Made by a program: the position numbers and the translations under genes. A stretch of 64,000 nt of DNA from Chrysomallon squamiferum (taxonomy: Eukaryota; Mollusca; Gastropoda; Neomphalida; Peltospiridae): positions 8,394,260 through 8,458,259 of the forward strand of contig CM022674.1 in NCBI GenBank assembly GCA_012295275.1. Reading direction: 5' to 3'. Positions 1 to 12,600 of the stretch are shown here, in pieces (position 1 is the first letter of the stretch; each line of letters starts with the position of its first letter). The notes below the pieces were generated by a model. It worked only from the letters and a program-made list of their open reading frames with translations. It had not been told where the DNA came from and made no database searches.

Positions 1-39
1 CCTTAAGTGTTAATAATAAAATATGTTGACATTATAACT

Positions 40-41
<2 letters not shown>

Positions 42-93
<52 letters not shown>

Positions 94-95
94 TC
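42..95. repeat. (ATT)n microsatellite
   Basis: Uninterrupted ATT trinucleotide run of roughly 17 copies. Similar ATT/AAT runs recur across the window (40670-40702, 42280-42307, 45429-45481, 59440-59492). Confidence 0.95.
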
Positions 96-228
96 AAAGT
101 ATTTAAATCCAGTTATCACTTTATGTTATTATTATAATCATTCAAAGCATTTAATTCCAATTATCATTTTATAGTTTTACTGTTTTTGTTTTTTCTTCTT
201 ATCTTTAATTACTATTAATTTCATTTCC

Positions 229-405
229 TTAGAATTCAAGATTTGAGAAGAAACCTGTTACTTCATCTGTAATAAGTTGACACAAACTACTGCTGTCTTC
301 TTGGTTGTCTGGGTCTATATGAGTCACGCGATCTGCATTTCCAAAAGTACCGTAATCGTGTGATTGAGAAAACTGACCAGAGAGCGATAATGATTCAGAA
401 TTCAT
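229..405 (-). CDS. short minus-strand ORF, possible 5' exon of an unknown gene
   Basis: An ATG-started frame of 58 codons runs on the minus strand from 405 to a TAA at 229. The peptide is hydrophilic, rich in Ser, Asp, Gln and Asn, and contains SHDYGTFGNADRVTHIDPD and DNQEDSSSLCQLI. Codon composition is less AT-rich than the surroundings, which suggests real coding. A good GT donor (GAA|gtaaca) lies near the end of the frame, so it could be a first coding exon whose remainder lies left of the window. I do not recognise the family. It could also be a chance frame. Confidence 0.3.
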   Translation of the reverse strand: MNSESLSLSGQFSQSHDYGTFGNADRVTHIDPDNQEDSSSLCQLITDEVTGFFSNLEF

Positions 406-455
406 CTCAAATCAAACTAATGTAAACAAAGAAACAAATTAAGAAATAGAAGACA

Positions 456-531
456 AATGTGTGTGTGTCTGTGTGTGTATGCTTGTTAGTGAATGTGGAT
501 AGGTAGTTGAGGAGATAGAGAAAGAAAGAAG

Positions 532-562
<31 letters not shown>

Positions 563-655
563 TTGTTAGTGAATGTGGATAGGTAGTTGAGGAGATAGAG
601 AAAGAGAGAAGTGTGTGTGTTTGTGTGTGTGTGTGTGTGTGTGTTGTGTGTGTTT
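456..655. repeat. TG-rich microsatellite with a duplicated ~78-bp unit
   Basis: Two tandem copies of a unit of about 78 bp (about 463-540 and 541-620) each contain a TG run followed by the same GGATAGGTAGTTGAGGAG segment and a GA-rich tail. A further (TG)n run follows to about 652. Confidence 0.9.
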
Positions 656-659
656 TAGT

Positions 660-2186
660 ATTACTTTGTCATCCCTTCACGTTTTCTATTCAGGGGACAA
701 GAAAGATAATACTATACCTGTTTTACACTGTAACATTCATTTTCAAACTGTTACTAACAGCAGATTGATACTTTGTAAATAAATTAACTGTCTCGTGACA
801 GTACTCATGTTAATAATCTGTGTATCACATGATATTAGATAAACAATATGTTATTGTCTTTCACTATCATCTTTCTATGTCTATATCCATCTGTCTACTA
901 TCTATCTGTATGAGAAAGAGAGAGAGAGAGAGATAGCAAAATAAAAATTACTTGTGTTTTTGTTTCATAAATCAACTTCACTTTGAATGTTTATACATGG
1001 GTAAGTAATTCGACAGTCACAGACATTACATTCAGAGGGTGTTGTACCATTTGGTCAAATTCCCAGTTGGTCTAAAAATAAGTGCTTCTCTGTTAATTAA
1101 ATACTACCTGATTACCTATCTAGTTAACTGACTAAATTAATGCTAACATTTTGTGCACAATATCCTCGTTTTATAATAATTGTTATTTTACCTTTGTTTC
1201 AAGCAGTATTAGTGCTCTTCTTAACCTCTCTTCAGTGTAGATTGTTTTATAGTCTCAGACTGAAACACATGTAAATTACTGTTCATGCCTCATATGTAAC
1301 AGTTTGCTGCCAGTTACCGTTTGCTCAAGCATGTTGTTACGGAGACCTTATTTGATTATTTAAAGGTAACTAATCTGGAACAATTCATTATAATGATTGA
1401 GATAACAACATATGCATTAGTAAGATTATCAACCATATATGTTCTTGTGTTAAAATTTAGAGGTTCAGTCAAATATGATTAAGCCATTCAGAGAGGTGTG
1501 AGTTCACTACAACACACCCAGTTGCTACACTGGCCTGGCAATTTGTCCCTGTTCAAGAGACTTGCTAATGTGCAAATCTATTTGATGTCACAGCAAAAAG
1601 AGCCCAGGTATGTCTATGACTTAATGGGTAATGAAAAATAAGTCCAAAGCAGACATTACATCAAGATACCTTGACAAAAAAAAAAAAAAAAAAACTTTAT
1701 TTCAAAATTATCTGAAATCTTTAACTTGTAAAAATAGATATTTGCACTTTGAGTGAAGATGACATTACATTAGAAAAGTACCAGTTATAAATTAGCATGG
1801 AAACAAGTAAAAGGAAAATACACAATTGTGAGTGATGGTATTATTGTGACAGATGGTCAACATATATGATGATAAAAGCATTTTAATGCATGGTCAAGAT
1901 TTTATTCTAATTTAATGGTTTTAACAAAAAAAAAATAACTAAAGAAACCATGGATTTATCATTGTTCCTTTACTTTGATGCAACAACCTACAATTATTCT
2001 AAGTTCAAAAAACAAAAACCCCTATCCAAATCATCACTAGCAGTGTCACATCATGGTACATTTTCAGACAACATGGAAACTTCATACAAGTAATAAAAAT
2101 AACTTGGTTTCATGTGGTACTGGTTTATTCAAAATTAATACACCATCTTCTATCATATATAGGACTTGTATAAAATCTCAGGTTAA
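660..2186. other. non-coding AT-rich stretch
   Basis: No convincing coding frame or RNA gene on either strand. It holds a short (AG)n at 915-933 and an A-homopolymer at about 1677-1694, and otherwise unremarkable AT-rich sequence. Confidence 0.6.
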
Positions 2187-2470
2187 TCTAATCAAGGAAA
2201 CTTGCTTCCTGGGGATATGTTTCATTAATTATGGTGGTTAACAACAGTGTTTTCTTCATCTTCTCTTTCTCTTTAACATAAAAGATTTTGTCTTTTTTAT
2301 ATGGCCATTTCCAGCTGGTACCATTTGGTGCCCAACAATTACTTCACAATTCCGATCATGGATTTGCTTTACCTCTCCAGGAAAGAGTTCCTTGTCATAC
2401 TGAACAAACATACCAGTCATTAACTTTGGCAGTCTCTTCTGCTGAAATAGCTTTCCACTTCACCTTTCTG
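2187..2470 (-). pseudogene. decayed coding remnant (SH3/Tudor-like fold fragment, transposon-associated type)
   Basis: Read on the minus strand, three frames in succession give coherent peptide. The first is a KWKAISAEETAKVNDWYV piece, then MFVQYDKELFPGEVKQIHD, then a frameshifted SWKWPYKKDKIFYVKEKEK piece. The spacing 'W.(L/V)V.YD.ELFPG.V ... G..WKWP.K.DKIFY..E' resembles a small beta-barrel module found in many uncharacterised invertebrate and fish proteins, often next to transposon ORFs. That family link is from memory of the pattern. Frameshifts and in-frame stops show it is broken. No splice structure is visible. Confidence 0.4.
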
Positions 2471-2845
2471 AGAACGAAGGAGCACTGAGACATCCTCATT
2501 GGCTAGGGCAGTGGCAATATCTCTTTCAATTTTAGGGCTTCATTTTTTTTTTCTGAATCTGCTGCATCTGTCAGCCCTGCTCATACTGTTCATAAGGCTG
2601 ACTCTATTCACACTGCAAATGTGCTCTTTAATTTTTCATTAACTGCCATTATAATATAGAATCTGTGATTAATTTGTGACACACACTTTTTCTTGGCTCT
2701 AGAAATAATGTTGTTTCAGAAAGAGATATCTTCATTTTTGAAAACATAGCTTCATGAATTAGAGCTGAACATAAAGGAAGTACTGAAGAATTATTAGTAA
2801 AATATTATTCTGCATCTGCCATCTAGTGGTAATTAGTGAAACTAC

Positions 2846-2932
2846 ATATTCAAGTTTATTACGTAGTAGATGTAGCTTAAAGACTAGCAGAATAATTTGC
2901 ATTTTAAACATTATTAATATTTAAATATACAT
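2846..2932 (+). repeat. dispersed repeat copy 1 (pair of 4818-4905)
   Basis: This stretch of about 87 bp is nearly identical to one inside TARDBP intron 1 at 4818-4905. Both contain GTAGATGTAGCTTAAAGACT and an AT-rich tail ending near ATTTAAATAT. The sequence just before it contains CCATCTAGTGG. Probably a short interspersed element. Confidence 0.8.
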
Positions 2933-3905
2933 GTGTTAATGATGCTGAATGACATTCTTTAAACTGATTGTATTGACATTATAAACTGAGTGAAATGTCA
3001 AAGCCAGTTTAGTATGGGTGATCTGATATTTCTACTTTGGGGTAGTTTGTGATGAAAGTATGCATTATTGTTAATGTCAGAACCAAGAGGGGAAAAAAAT
3101 CATTTTCCTTTTTTTCTGTAAACTGGGAGTTTTGTGAATACATTTTTAACCTTTGCCTAATAAAAATGATGATATTTGTACTTCTCCTACAATACTGATA
3201 TTTTTTTTTTTTTTTTTTTTCTGCGCATGTGAGTGCCGGTGTATGAGAGTATACAAAGAACAGATATTCATGTACGCCTTTGTTTAGTACAGATGATGAC
3301 TCAGCCTGCTAAGTCTTTTTTCACTCAAAGCATATAATGAATAACAACAGTACAATTCAATATTAAGAGTAATTTTCAGTTATGCATTAATTAATTATTA
3401 ATGGTTAAAAATAATAATAAATAAATAAAATAAAATAAACAATAATAGTAACGTTATGTTGTAAAAATTTTGTATGCAGTTAATGAGTTATATATTTTAT
3501 GTTTAAAATATGAATTCACCTCAGCTTAATATTCATAGATGCGGAGAATAATTTAATGCATCTATTTACATTATAATATTGGTTCTAATGTTATTAAAGT
3601 ATTACTAGTCAGCTAAAATATCGTTTGATTTATGGCGAACCCTTATGTGGTTATTTATAACCCTGACCTACTAAGAAACTGAACAGTTTCCAGATTCCGA
3701 ATATGACCGAGTTATTGCGAATCATGAAAAATCGATAAAGTGTATCTATCTTTATTTAAATTTTGTATAAAAATAAATATGACATATTTGAACAAATGAA
3801 TCTTGGAAAAATAATATTAGAAAGTTATAAATTTTCAATATATTTATGAAAATAACAAAAAAATATTGAATTATCATTGTTTTCCCATGAAGCTTTGCGT
3901 CAGCT

Positions 3906-3916
3906 GCCGCCATCTT
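3906..3916 (-). promoter_or_regulatory. YY1-like site upstream of TARDBP
   Basis: The plus strand reads GCCGCCATCTT, the reverse complement of the classic YY1 core AAGATGGCGGC. It lies about 95 bp before the TARDBP start codon in a locally GC-richer patch, so it probably belongs to the core promoter or 5' UTR. No TATA box is evident close by. Function is inferred from the motif only. Confidence 0.5.
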
Positions 3917-4011
3917 CGTACGAGAAAACCCCTGGAAAGGCAAAGTAAGGCTTGATGATTTCGGAATACTGAATTACTGGATATCAAGCATCCTCCAAAC
4001 AATTGGCAAAG

Positions 4012-6678
4012 ATGAGTCCATATATTCAGGTTGCCGAGGAGGAGGGGGACGAACCGATGGAAGTGCCAGTGGAGGATGACGGAACTTTGTTGCTTACCAC
4101 CCTAGCCGCGCAGTTCCCTGGGTCGTGTGGATTGAAATACCGAAACCCCGATACTGGTTCTATGAGGGGGATCCGTCTTTCAGACGGTCGTCTTTACCCA
4201 CCAGATTGTGATTGGGGTGGTTATGTTTTCATTGCAGTTTTTCCGAAGGGTAAGTAACATCGGGGTTGGTTTCTGCTTGTAGTTTCGATCTGTCAAATAG
4301 CTTTGACAGAAGTTTGTTTTGACGTTTCACGTATGACAGCTGTATTCATTTTGTATTAATTTCACAACAGAACTGCAAATTGGAGACAAATCCATATAAT
4401 GTTATGCATTAGCAGGTTATATTTGTTAATTAAATAATATTTAGTGAATTATACCTACTTTAATCCTTTTGATATTTCAGTGGTTCTTTATTACCGTATT
4501 TTATATAATAAACGTATCAATGTTCTATAAAATCATTATCTGACACCTGCATCCTTACCTTATTATTTCATATTATCATGAATCTGAAACTTAACTTGTT
4601 ATATAAATAACTGATAATACTAAGTTGTTTACTTTGTACTCTTTCTGTGCCTGTATGTATGAACGTTAGTTGTTTTATAAAATGTAATGACAATACAGAA
4701 AAATGTTTGATCTTTAAGAAAAATATTGGTATTGAACACCATGAAAAAGTTAATGAAGTAAATATTTAATTTGATATTTTCATGGATTAATTTTCAACCA
4801 AATTAATAGTCTGTTGCATATTTCAAGTTTATTATGTAGTAGATGTAGCTTAAAGACTAGCAGAATAATTTGCATTTTAAAAATTATTAATATTTAAATA
4901 TGCATTGGATTATTTTATATTCTGAAATGTTAATGCTCTACAGTAGCTCTTTGGTGTTAGTAGATATAAAACTATCCATATACCATATTTACTATTTTGT
5001 TTCTGCAGCTGAAAATAAAAGACGAGTGGATGAAGCCGCAGATAATATGGCACTGAAACCAAAACGAATCAATGAAAAACAACGTTGTAGTGATCTGATA
5101 GTACTGGGTCTGCCATGGAAAAGTAATGAAGAAGACCTCAAAAAATATTTTCTGCAGTTTGGGGAACTTCTTATGGTCCAGGTATTCATTCTGAAAGTAT
5201 ATATATATATATCTCTGTTCTTGTACTGATTTTGTTCTAATATGTTTTTTCATATTCTGTTCTAATAAATTTGTTGAAGCAGAAAGTGTAACTGAGTTCT
5301 TTTAAAATAAGTACTTATTTGAGAAATAGGCATAAGAATATTTTATGACATGCAGCTGAAATCTTTTTTTCAGAATATACAGTCATTTAATTATATTTTT
5401 GTCCTTTGAGTTGATCTGTCTAAAATAGGTACAAATACATAGACTGAACATTGTACATTTTTAATCCTGTAAAATAATAAAAATGGAAGCTTTGTCAAAT
5501 CTATAATTTAATGATTTTTTAATTTTATTTTAAGATACTCCAAATATTTAAATGTTTTTTTCTTTCCTTTTCACTAATTTTAAAATTTTATTTAAGGTTA
5601 AAAAAGATCCCAAAACTGGACAGTCAAAAGGCTTTGGTTTTGTCAGATTTGCTGACTATGAAGCTCAGTTCAAATGCATTTCTCAAAGGCATATGATTGA
5701 TGGACGATGGTGTGATGTCCGAATTCCCAACTCAAAGGTAGATATACATTAATGATATCAAGATGTATTTTTATAAAATCAAAAATTATTTCTACAGTAA
5801 AAAACTTACATGTACTAACTTAACACAATTTAAAAATTTATAAAAATATATTTAAATTAAGTTAAAATAATGATAGTTTAAAACATGTAATCTGTTTATA
5901 AAAATAGGATGATGCCATTAATATTGATTGGTTTTAGAATTGTATTCTTCAGGAAGGAGCCCAACAGATGATGAACCGCAAGGTCTTTGTTGGTCGCTGT
6001 ACAGAGGACATGACATCTGATGACTTGCGACATCACTTCAGCAAATATGGTGAAGTGGTTGATGTCTTTATTCCAAAACCATTTCGAGCTTTTGCCTTTG
6101 TAACCTTTGCCGATCCGGATATAGCCCAGTCTCTGTGTGGTGAGGACCACATAATCAAGGGAGCCAGTGTACACATCAGTGGGGCAGCTCCAAAGAATAA
6201 TGAAAAGGATCGCAGGCTTGGCTTGAATCACACACCTTTTGGCGCTTTTGGTCAAGGCTACAGTCACAGTTCATGGGCCCCAGGAACACGAGGAACAAAC
6301 CAGTCAGTGGCCAGTCATGGAACAGCTCTGCAGGGAAGTCTCAACAACAATCTTGGTTTAGGAAATTTGGGTCTTGGAGCTTTACAGCTGAATCATGCAA
6401 TGTTAGCAGCTGCTCAGGCTGTTCTCTCTGGTCAGGGTGGGTGGGGGCCTCTTGGATTGACCAATCAGGGTGGTAGTGCTAGTAGTGGGGACAACCAAAC
6501 TAATACAGCAAATAACAATGCAGGTTTCAGCACAATTGGCAATGGAACAAGTTGTGCAGGAAATGGGGGTAGCTTTCTAGGGTGGGGTAGTTCTCAGACT
6601 ACAGATGCTCCCTCTCACAGTCCCGGTCATGTTGGTGGGTGGGGTTCACAGTCAAAAACGGGAACAGGATGGAATTAG
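4012..6678 (+). CDS. TARDBP: TDP-43 (TAR DNA-binding protein)
   Basis: Nuclear RNA/DNA-binding protein that binds UG-rich RNA and controls splicing and RNA stability. Coding exons are 4012-4249, 5009-5181, 5597-5737 and 5953-6678, all with GT-AG junctions in phase, giving 425 aa (human 414). The start ATG begins [16 protein letters not shown], matching the N-terminal oligomerisation domain. Residues about 83-99 form a bipartite nuclear localisation signal (KRR ... KPKR). RRM1 (about 105-184) has LIVLGL and [11 protein letters not shown]2 (about 194-265) has VFVGRC and RAFAFVTF. The C-terminal tail (266-425) is Gly/Asn/Ser-rich and prion-like, and keeps the short hydrophobic helix [12 protein letters not shown] at about 331-342. 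No frameshifts. A poly(A) signal AATAAA is at 6753. Confidence 0.98.
4818..4905 (+). repeat. dispersed repeat copy 2 in TARDBP intron 1
   Basis: Nearly identical to 2846-2932, in the same orientation. It lies about 100 bp before the intron 1 acceptor. Confidence 0.8.
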
Positions 6679-9600
6679 GTGTGGAAGGTGTGAAAGTTTG
6701 AGGGTTATTTTTGTTTTGCAACTCATTGGGTACCTGCCATTGTACATAGTCAAATAAACCACAGTGCATCATTTCATTTTGCTAAGACAGAACAATATGT
6801 ATTTGGCATGGATGTAGTAAAGCTGTTTCTATAGAGACATTTAAATAGCCTACTGTCTTGAAGTTTTATAAATCTGTGATATTGGTAGAGAGGGTGACAA
6901 ATTTAAATGGTGCACGGCACAAGAAAAAATATTAAATTACGAAAATGGGTTCTTTTTTTTCTTTCTTTTTTTTACACTGTGATGTATTTGACTGTGTTCA
7001 CTATTGTTTAAATCACATTGATCTGTAGTTGTGTATGTTTTTCTCCTACCCTTGGCTGCTTCAGTGTAATCCATGCAGCAGCAACTTTACTGATCAAATG
7101 TTCTCTCTTTAAGATGGACTTATCTCCCTTTGCTCCCAATACAATTATTATACTCAAAAAAGAAAAAGTTTTCTTCATTTATATAAATTCTTAAAAAGTA
7201 ACATTGTACAATACTAAAACAGAATATTTATCCTAAGTTATAGTTTAAATGAAATTTAAAATTTCTATCTAGTAAAACTGCATTTTATTACTTTTAAATA
7301 ATGTTTAAAAAAGAAGTCATCAAAATACCTGAATATAGTTTATTATTTAATGTATGTATGAGTTTCATCTTTTCAAAAAGTGTTACTGTATATTTCATTA
7401 ATGAAGCAGCTAGTTGATTTAAAAAACAAAAAATTAAAAATCCTTTTTCTTATATTTAGTACAAATTTTTAATTGTGAAAATAATTGTATACTTCTGTCT
7501 GCTTGATTTTCATTGCTTTAAAAGGAATTCCTGTATGTGGTTTTTAATGGAGACTTTCAGTTTATTTGGTTACTATGGTAGAAGTAGGATTATGTTCATA
7601 TACTTTAAACCATTTTAGTTAGTTTTTAATAATTATAACAGTTTGGGAATTTCATGCAATGGATGTTATGTTTTTGTTTGACTGTAGAGTATTAACATGA
7701 TGTAAAAAGGTAAATCTGGTTTTCTTTTTAAATTTAAATGAAAAACTAAATCATTTGTGACGAGTACATGGTGTTCATTGAGATATTTTTATTGTTCTCA
7801 TATTACATTATAAACAGAATTTGTTTTAATGCTGTGCATTTCTGTTGAACTAATAAAAACCACCCCATGCTAGGAATACTTTTAGTGACTGAATAGCTGT
7901 AAAATGATAAAATGTCAAACAGCATGTTACCCAATTCGTTTGTAATCCACCTTTTTAGATTCATCTCAACATATATTTATATATAGAATTATTAAAATTT
8001 AAGAGAATTACAAATTATGAACTACAATCTGAGATAATTTTGCAGCTGTTCCTGTAAATTATTACTATTTTATAATTCTTATCTTATTAGTATCCTATTT
8101 GAAAGCAAATTTACAAATCTATTAATTTAAAGATAATAAAAGAATTCTTAAAATTATCATTATAACTTTGGTTTTTCCAAAGGTTATGTTTTTTTATGTT
8201 TTAGAATAATCATATTATTGGTTTATAAGTGATTGAATATATAAATTATTGAAAACTACTTATTTTATTTTTAAATTCAGCCATCAGTACATTTTATACC
8301 CCATCCAAGAAATAAAACTAATTAGTATATGGGAAAAACGTTGATAATTTAAAAAAAATTGAAACAAAGATAAAGTGTAAAAAATGTGAATGTTTCATTA
8401 ATCTTTATAGATGGTAGTAAATCCACCTTTTTTAAAGTGCCGAGTGGTTTGTTTGTTACTGTCTGTTGTGTGTGGGTACATGTTTGTATATAATATATAT
8501 ATATTATCTACATTATAATATATGTTTTTATCATTAACATTATATCGCCTTTTCTTTATAAGTGATATATAGACCACCTCACTGACACTGTTTTTATCTA
8601 ACACTGAAGTTTTAAAATATATTTATTTGTACTGATCTTCCAGTTTGTATATCTGTTTCCTTTTCTACTGTTTCAGTTAAAAAAGTTAAAGAAAGATTAT
8701 TTATTGACAAACACATCTTTACTGAAATTTTAAAAGAAATTGTATCTTTTTTAAATAAGATCATATTCAATATAACTAACTTCACTTATTTCATTGCTGT
8801 TTGTGTCCATATTTTTTTTCTGCCTCTTGTGATGGGGATAGGGTTTTTCAGTCTTTGTCTAAGCAGTCCTTTTTGTTTACTATTTTTCTAATTTTTAAAT
8901 TGTGTTTGGCTTGATATTTGGTAACAGTTAAAATATTACTGAAATTATTTTTTATTTACTTATACTAATATATCTGTGGTAGGTAACAAGTATGTCAGCT
9001 TTGAGAAGTGGTTATTTTGACTGGTAACCATGGCAACATTATTATAGTCTTATCGTGTATCACTTGGTAGTCTAGTTACATAAGTATCTGTGTTTTCTGT
9101 GAATTCTTTTGTGCATCTTCTTGATATTAAGGGCAGCAGTCTGATTGTTTAAATAACTTGTGGATGATTATTGGATAAATTGGTCAGGTGCTCCAAGCGT
9201 TGAAGTGGTTGGATGAAAAGAAGCCATAGGTCCAGGCTATTTGCTTGATTGGTTAAGACTGGTCATTTTGAGTGACCACAATAATAATATAGAATGTAAG
9301 GTCAAAATTATTTTGTTAAAATCAACAGAAATGACCAAAAATTTGGACTGTAATGAGATAATTGACTTGTGTGTATTGTTGTTTCAGAGTGTCAATGTTG
9401 TTTGATTCAGAACTGTTTTGGATTGAAATACTGTTGTGTTTTTTTTCTGTGTGTTTACTCTTGAAGAGTGTTGATGTTAACTCAATTTGTGTCTATTGTT
9501 ATTGCAAGTTTTTCAGAGTGCTCATATTTTTAACAAATATTGTTCAGTTTTTAAAAAAGAAACCTATCTTACAGCACATTTAGTGCATAATAGTATTTAA

Positions 9601-12600
9601 TCATATTTAAATTCACAGATGTGTGCTTGAATTGTAGTATAATTTCAATCTTGTAAATCACATGATGGTGTATTTTGTTGGATTTTTAAATCTTTGTTTT
9701 ACAGAAAACATGCTTTCTTATAAGTTAACCTTTTGAAAATTCTTATTAATAAATATTTGCTGTATTTTATTAACTCATTTAGAAAAAATTTACTTAAATT
9801 CAGAGATTACCTACTAGATGCTTTGATAATTCCATAATTAATTTAAAGAAATAAAATGTACTGTTCAGCTGTGCTGAGTTAATTCATAAAATTTTAGTAA
9901 ATCTGTTATCACTTTCATTTGAAACATACATTCTTACAAAATTTATTGTAAATGTTTAATAGTATACTTAATATTTAGAAATAAACTTTTAAGTATTTAT
10001 TGTGATTATTAGCAATATAGATAAAGAAATTGTTATCTTGTAGACAGAGCATTTGTAATTATTGACAGTCTCAGTTGTTGAACCAGAAAAAGCTTTAAAA
10101 TTTAATAAATGTTTTGAACATGTACTTGAAACCATTATCAGACACTAAATCAATACTAAATCTCACTGTTTTACACTTAGGATTGGAAAGAATGTACGAC
10201 CATATTAAAACATGAAATAATTTCAGGACACACAATCTGTTTTTGAGTATATTTATTTTTATAGCCACTGCATTAATCTTGGAAATCTGTTTACAATACT
10301 TAAACATTTTTCACCATACAATTTCATAATTTCTTGTTTCAGTAACTATCCAAAATCATTACTGACTAATAATATCTAAATAAATTTTGTATTAAATGGG
10401 ACACTTCATATATAGTTTGGCCATTTCATAAATAATAAAAATAAAAAATAAATATTTCTACTTCATGATACTTAAACTGTGTTAATATTAATTATTCACA
10501 ATCTGACAATTAATATTTCAATTTTATTGTTGAAGTCAGAATATAAGGGTATTTTTATAATAGCTTGTACATGTTTTTTCCACTTGTTTATTTATTATTT
10601 TTTAATTCAGATTATTTATAATTTTAGTCCCTCTGATTTAAAATTATTAAACATTTTATTGTAAGAAAGTAGTTTGAAGATAATTTTATTACACTCTTTT
10701 TTTTCTTCCTTTATTTTTTATAATTTTTTTATTTTTTTATTTTTTTTAAGTAAAGGTGGGTTTAGAATGCTTTAAGGGATTTATTTTGGCAGTAGTTGTA
10801 AATGATTCAGGTGTGTATAACTAAATTGGTCTGAACCTATTTTAACTAATTTATCATGGTCAATGCATAAAGTGACATGAGATGCAAAAATCATTTCATT
10901 TCCTGCAGATTGCCTAATTGACTGTTGGTGTGATGGCTTGGCAGTGAGAGATAACTTATATTTATTGTTTAGCATGCATGAGTTTTATATATGCATGGAA
11001 CCCTTATTTATTGTACATATTGTTACGTCAGGCATCGTTAGACTTCTTTCATTGTGTTCTGAACATCTTGGTTATGATTGGTGAAATTTATAAATTCATA
11101 TTTACATATATTTATCATTGCACAAAGTTCATGGTAAAACAGAATTATATATTTATGGCTGCTGAACTGTTATGAGTGCTGAAGTGGAGTGAAAATATAT
11201 TTTAGGCTTACCCAAATTATTTCTTGTGAAATTCATAATGTAGGGAAATATTTTCAACTATATTTCCACAGGCAAGATAAAGCTTTATTTTTGTACCTCA
11301 ATTAGAATTGTTATTCAGTGAGATTTCCTATATTCTGTAAATTATTTTTCTCTTTTTTTAAACATTTAAAAATAAAAACATTGAAAACTCAAAATGAAAT
11401 CAGTATAAGATGTACTTTTTTAATTTTAATATTTATTGTTATTTTTTTTTTTTTTTTTTTAATGACATTGTTTGCTTTTTTATATTTTCACATTTTAATC
11501 TAAAAAAATTAATCAGTATGTAAAAAATTTCAAATTATTATATAATTTCTTTTATTCAAAAATAGTTTATACTACTGTTTCATAGGGTAATGTATCACAA
11601 GAATGTTTAGTTGGTGGCCATAAACATTTGTATATAAGAGAGTGTTTGTAAAAATAAATAAACTTTAACAAATTTTAGTAATCCTTCTTTTTTGGGCTTT
11701 TGCACACATTTTTTCATTTAATATCGTAGTTTTTGTATTTTTTCCTTATGGCTTCTTCCTATTTCAAAAAGCAGAAGTATATACACATTTGTTTTGTACA
11801 CACAAATGCTTTACAGTTCTGTTAAATATTTTTAGTCAGATATTTGCCCCTTTTTATTATTATTTAATATCTAACATTATTTTAAGGACATTTTAAAGAA
11901 ACATTTTTAATCTAGGGTAATGTTATTTTAAATAAAAAACTTTTTTTATTCGAATCAATTTTTATGAAAACAATCTGTATATTTTTATTTATTTAATTAC
12001 TTGTACTCATCTCATATGAATTTTTAATTACTTAAACCTGTGTACAGAATCATTATTTATCTTAAACTAATGTACAGAATCTCTTGATACATATAACTTA
12101 TTTTTTAATATAATATCAGCAGAGCTTACAGTTAGATAATGATGTGAGAGTAAAATGAAATTTTATAATTAGACAGAACAATGTTTAATAAATGCACAAA
12201 ATCATTACAAAACATCAGCATGTGACAGAACAGTTTTGTTTCACACAAAAACTGTTTTGATCTAACACTTTGTCAACACACAATGTATCATATTATACTG
12301 ATTAAACATAGTCCATACATTTTATTATCATTACTATGACATACTAATTTCTCTTAATAAAAATACCTCATTAGGTAGTCAAGATTTATGATCAGCTGGA
12401 ATTTTAAAATGATGTCATTTAATTCCTTCACATTGAATATATTTGTTTGATTTAGTTTTTTAATTTGTAACTAAAAATACCTAACAAAACCAGTTGTTTG
12501 TGTCAAATTGACATTTTAATTAAATGGAAAAGAATATTGATTGCAGTTTCATATTACATTTATCTTTGTCGCTTTTTTTTTCTTTTTTCTTTTCTTTTTT

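Noticed and set aside
10781-10975. 64-codon minus-strand ORF and a plus-strand acceptor-like CCTGCAG
   Set aside because: No partner exon, no motif and ordinary AT-rich surroundings.
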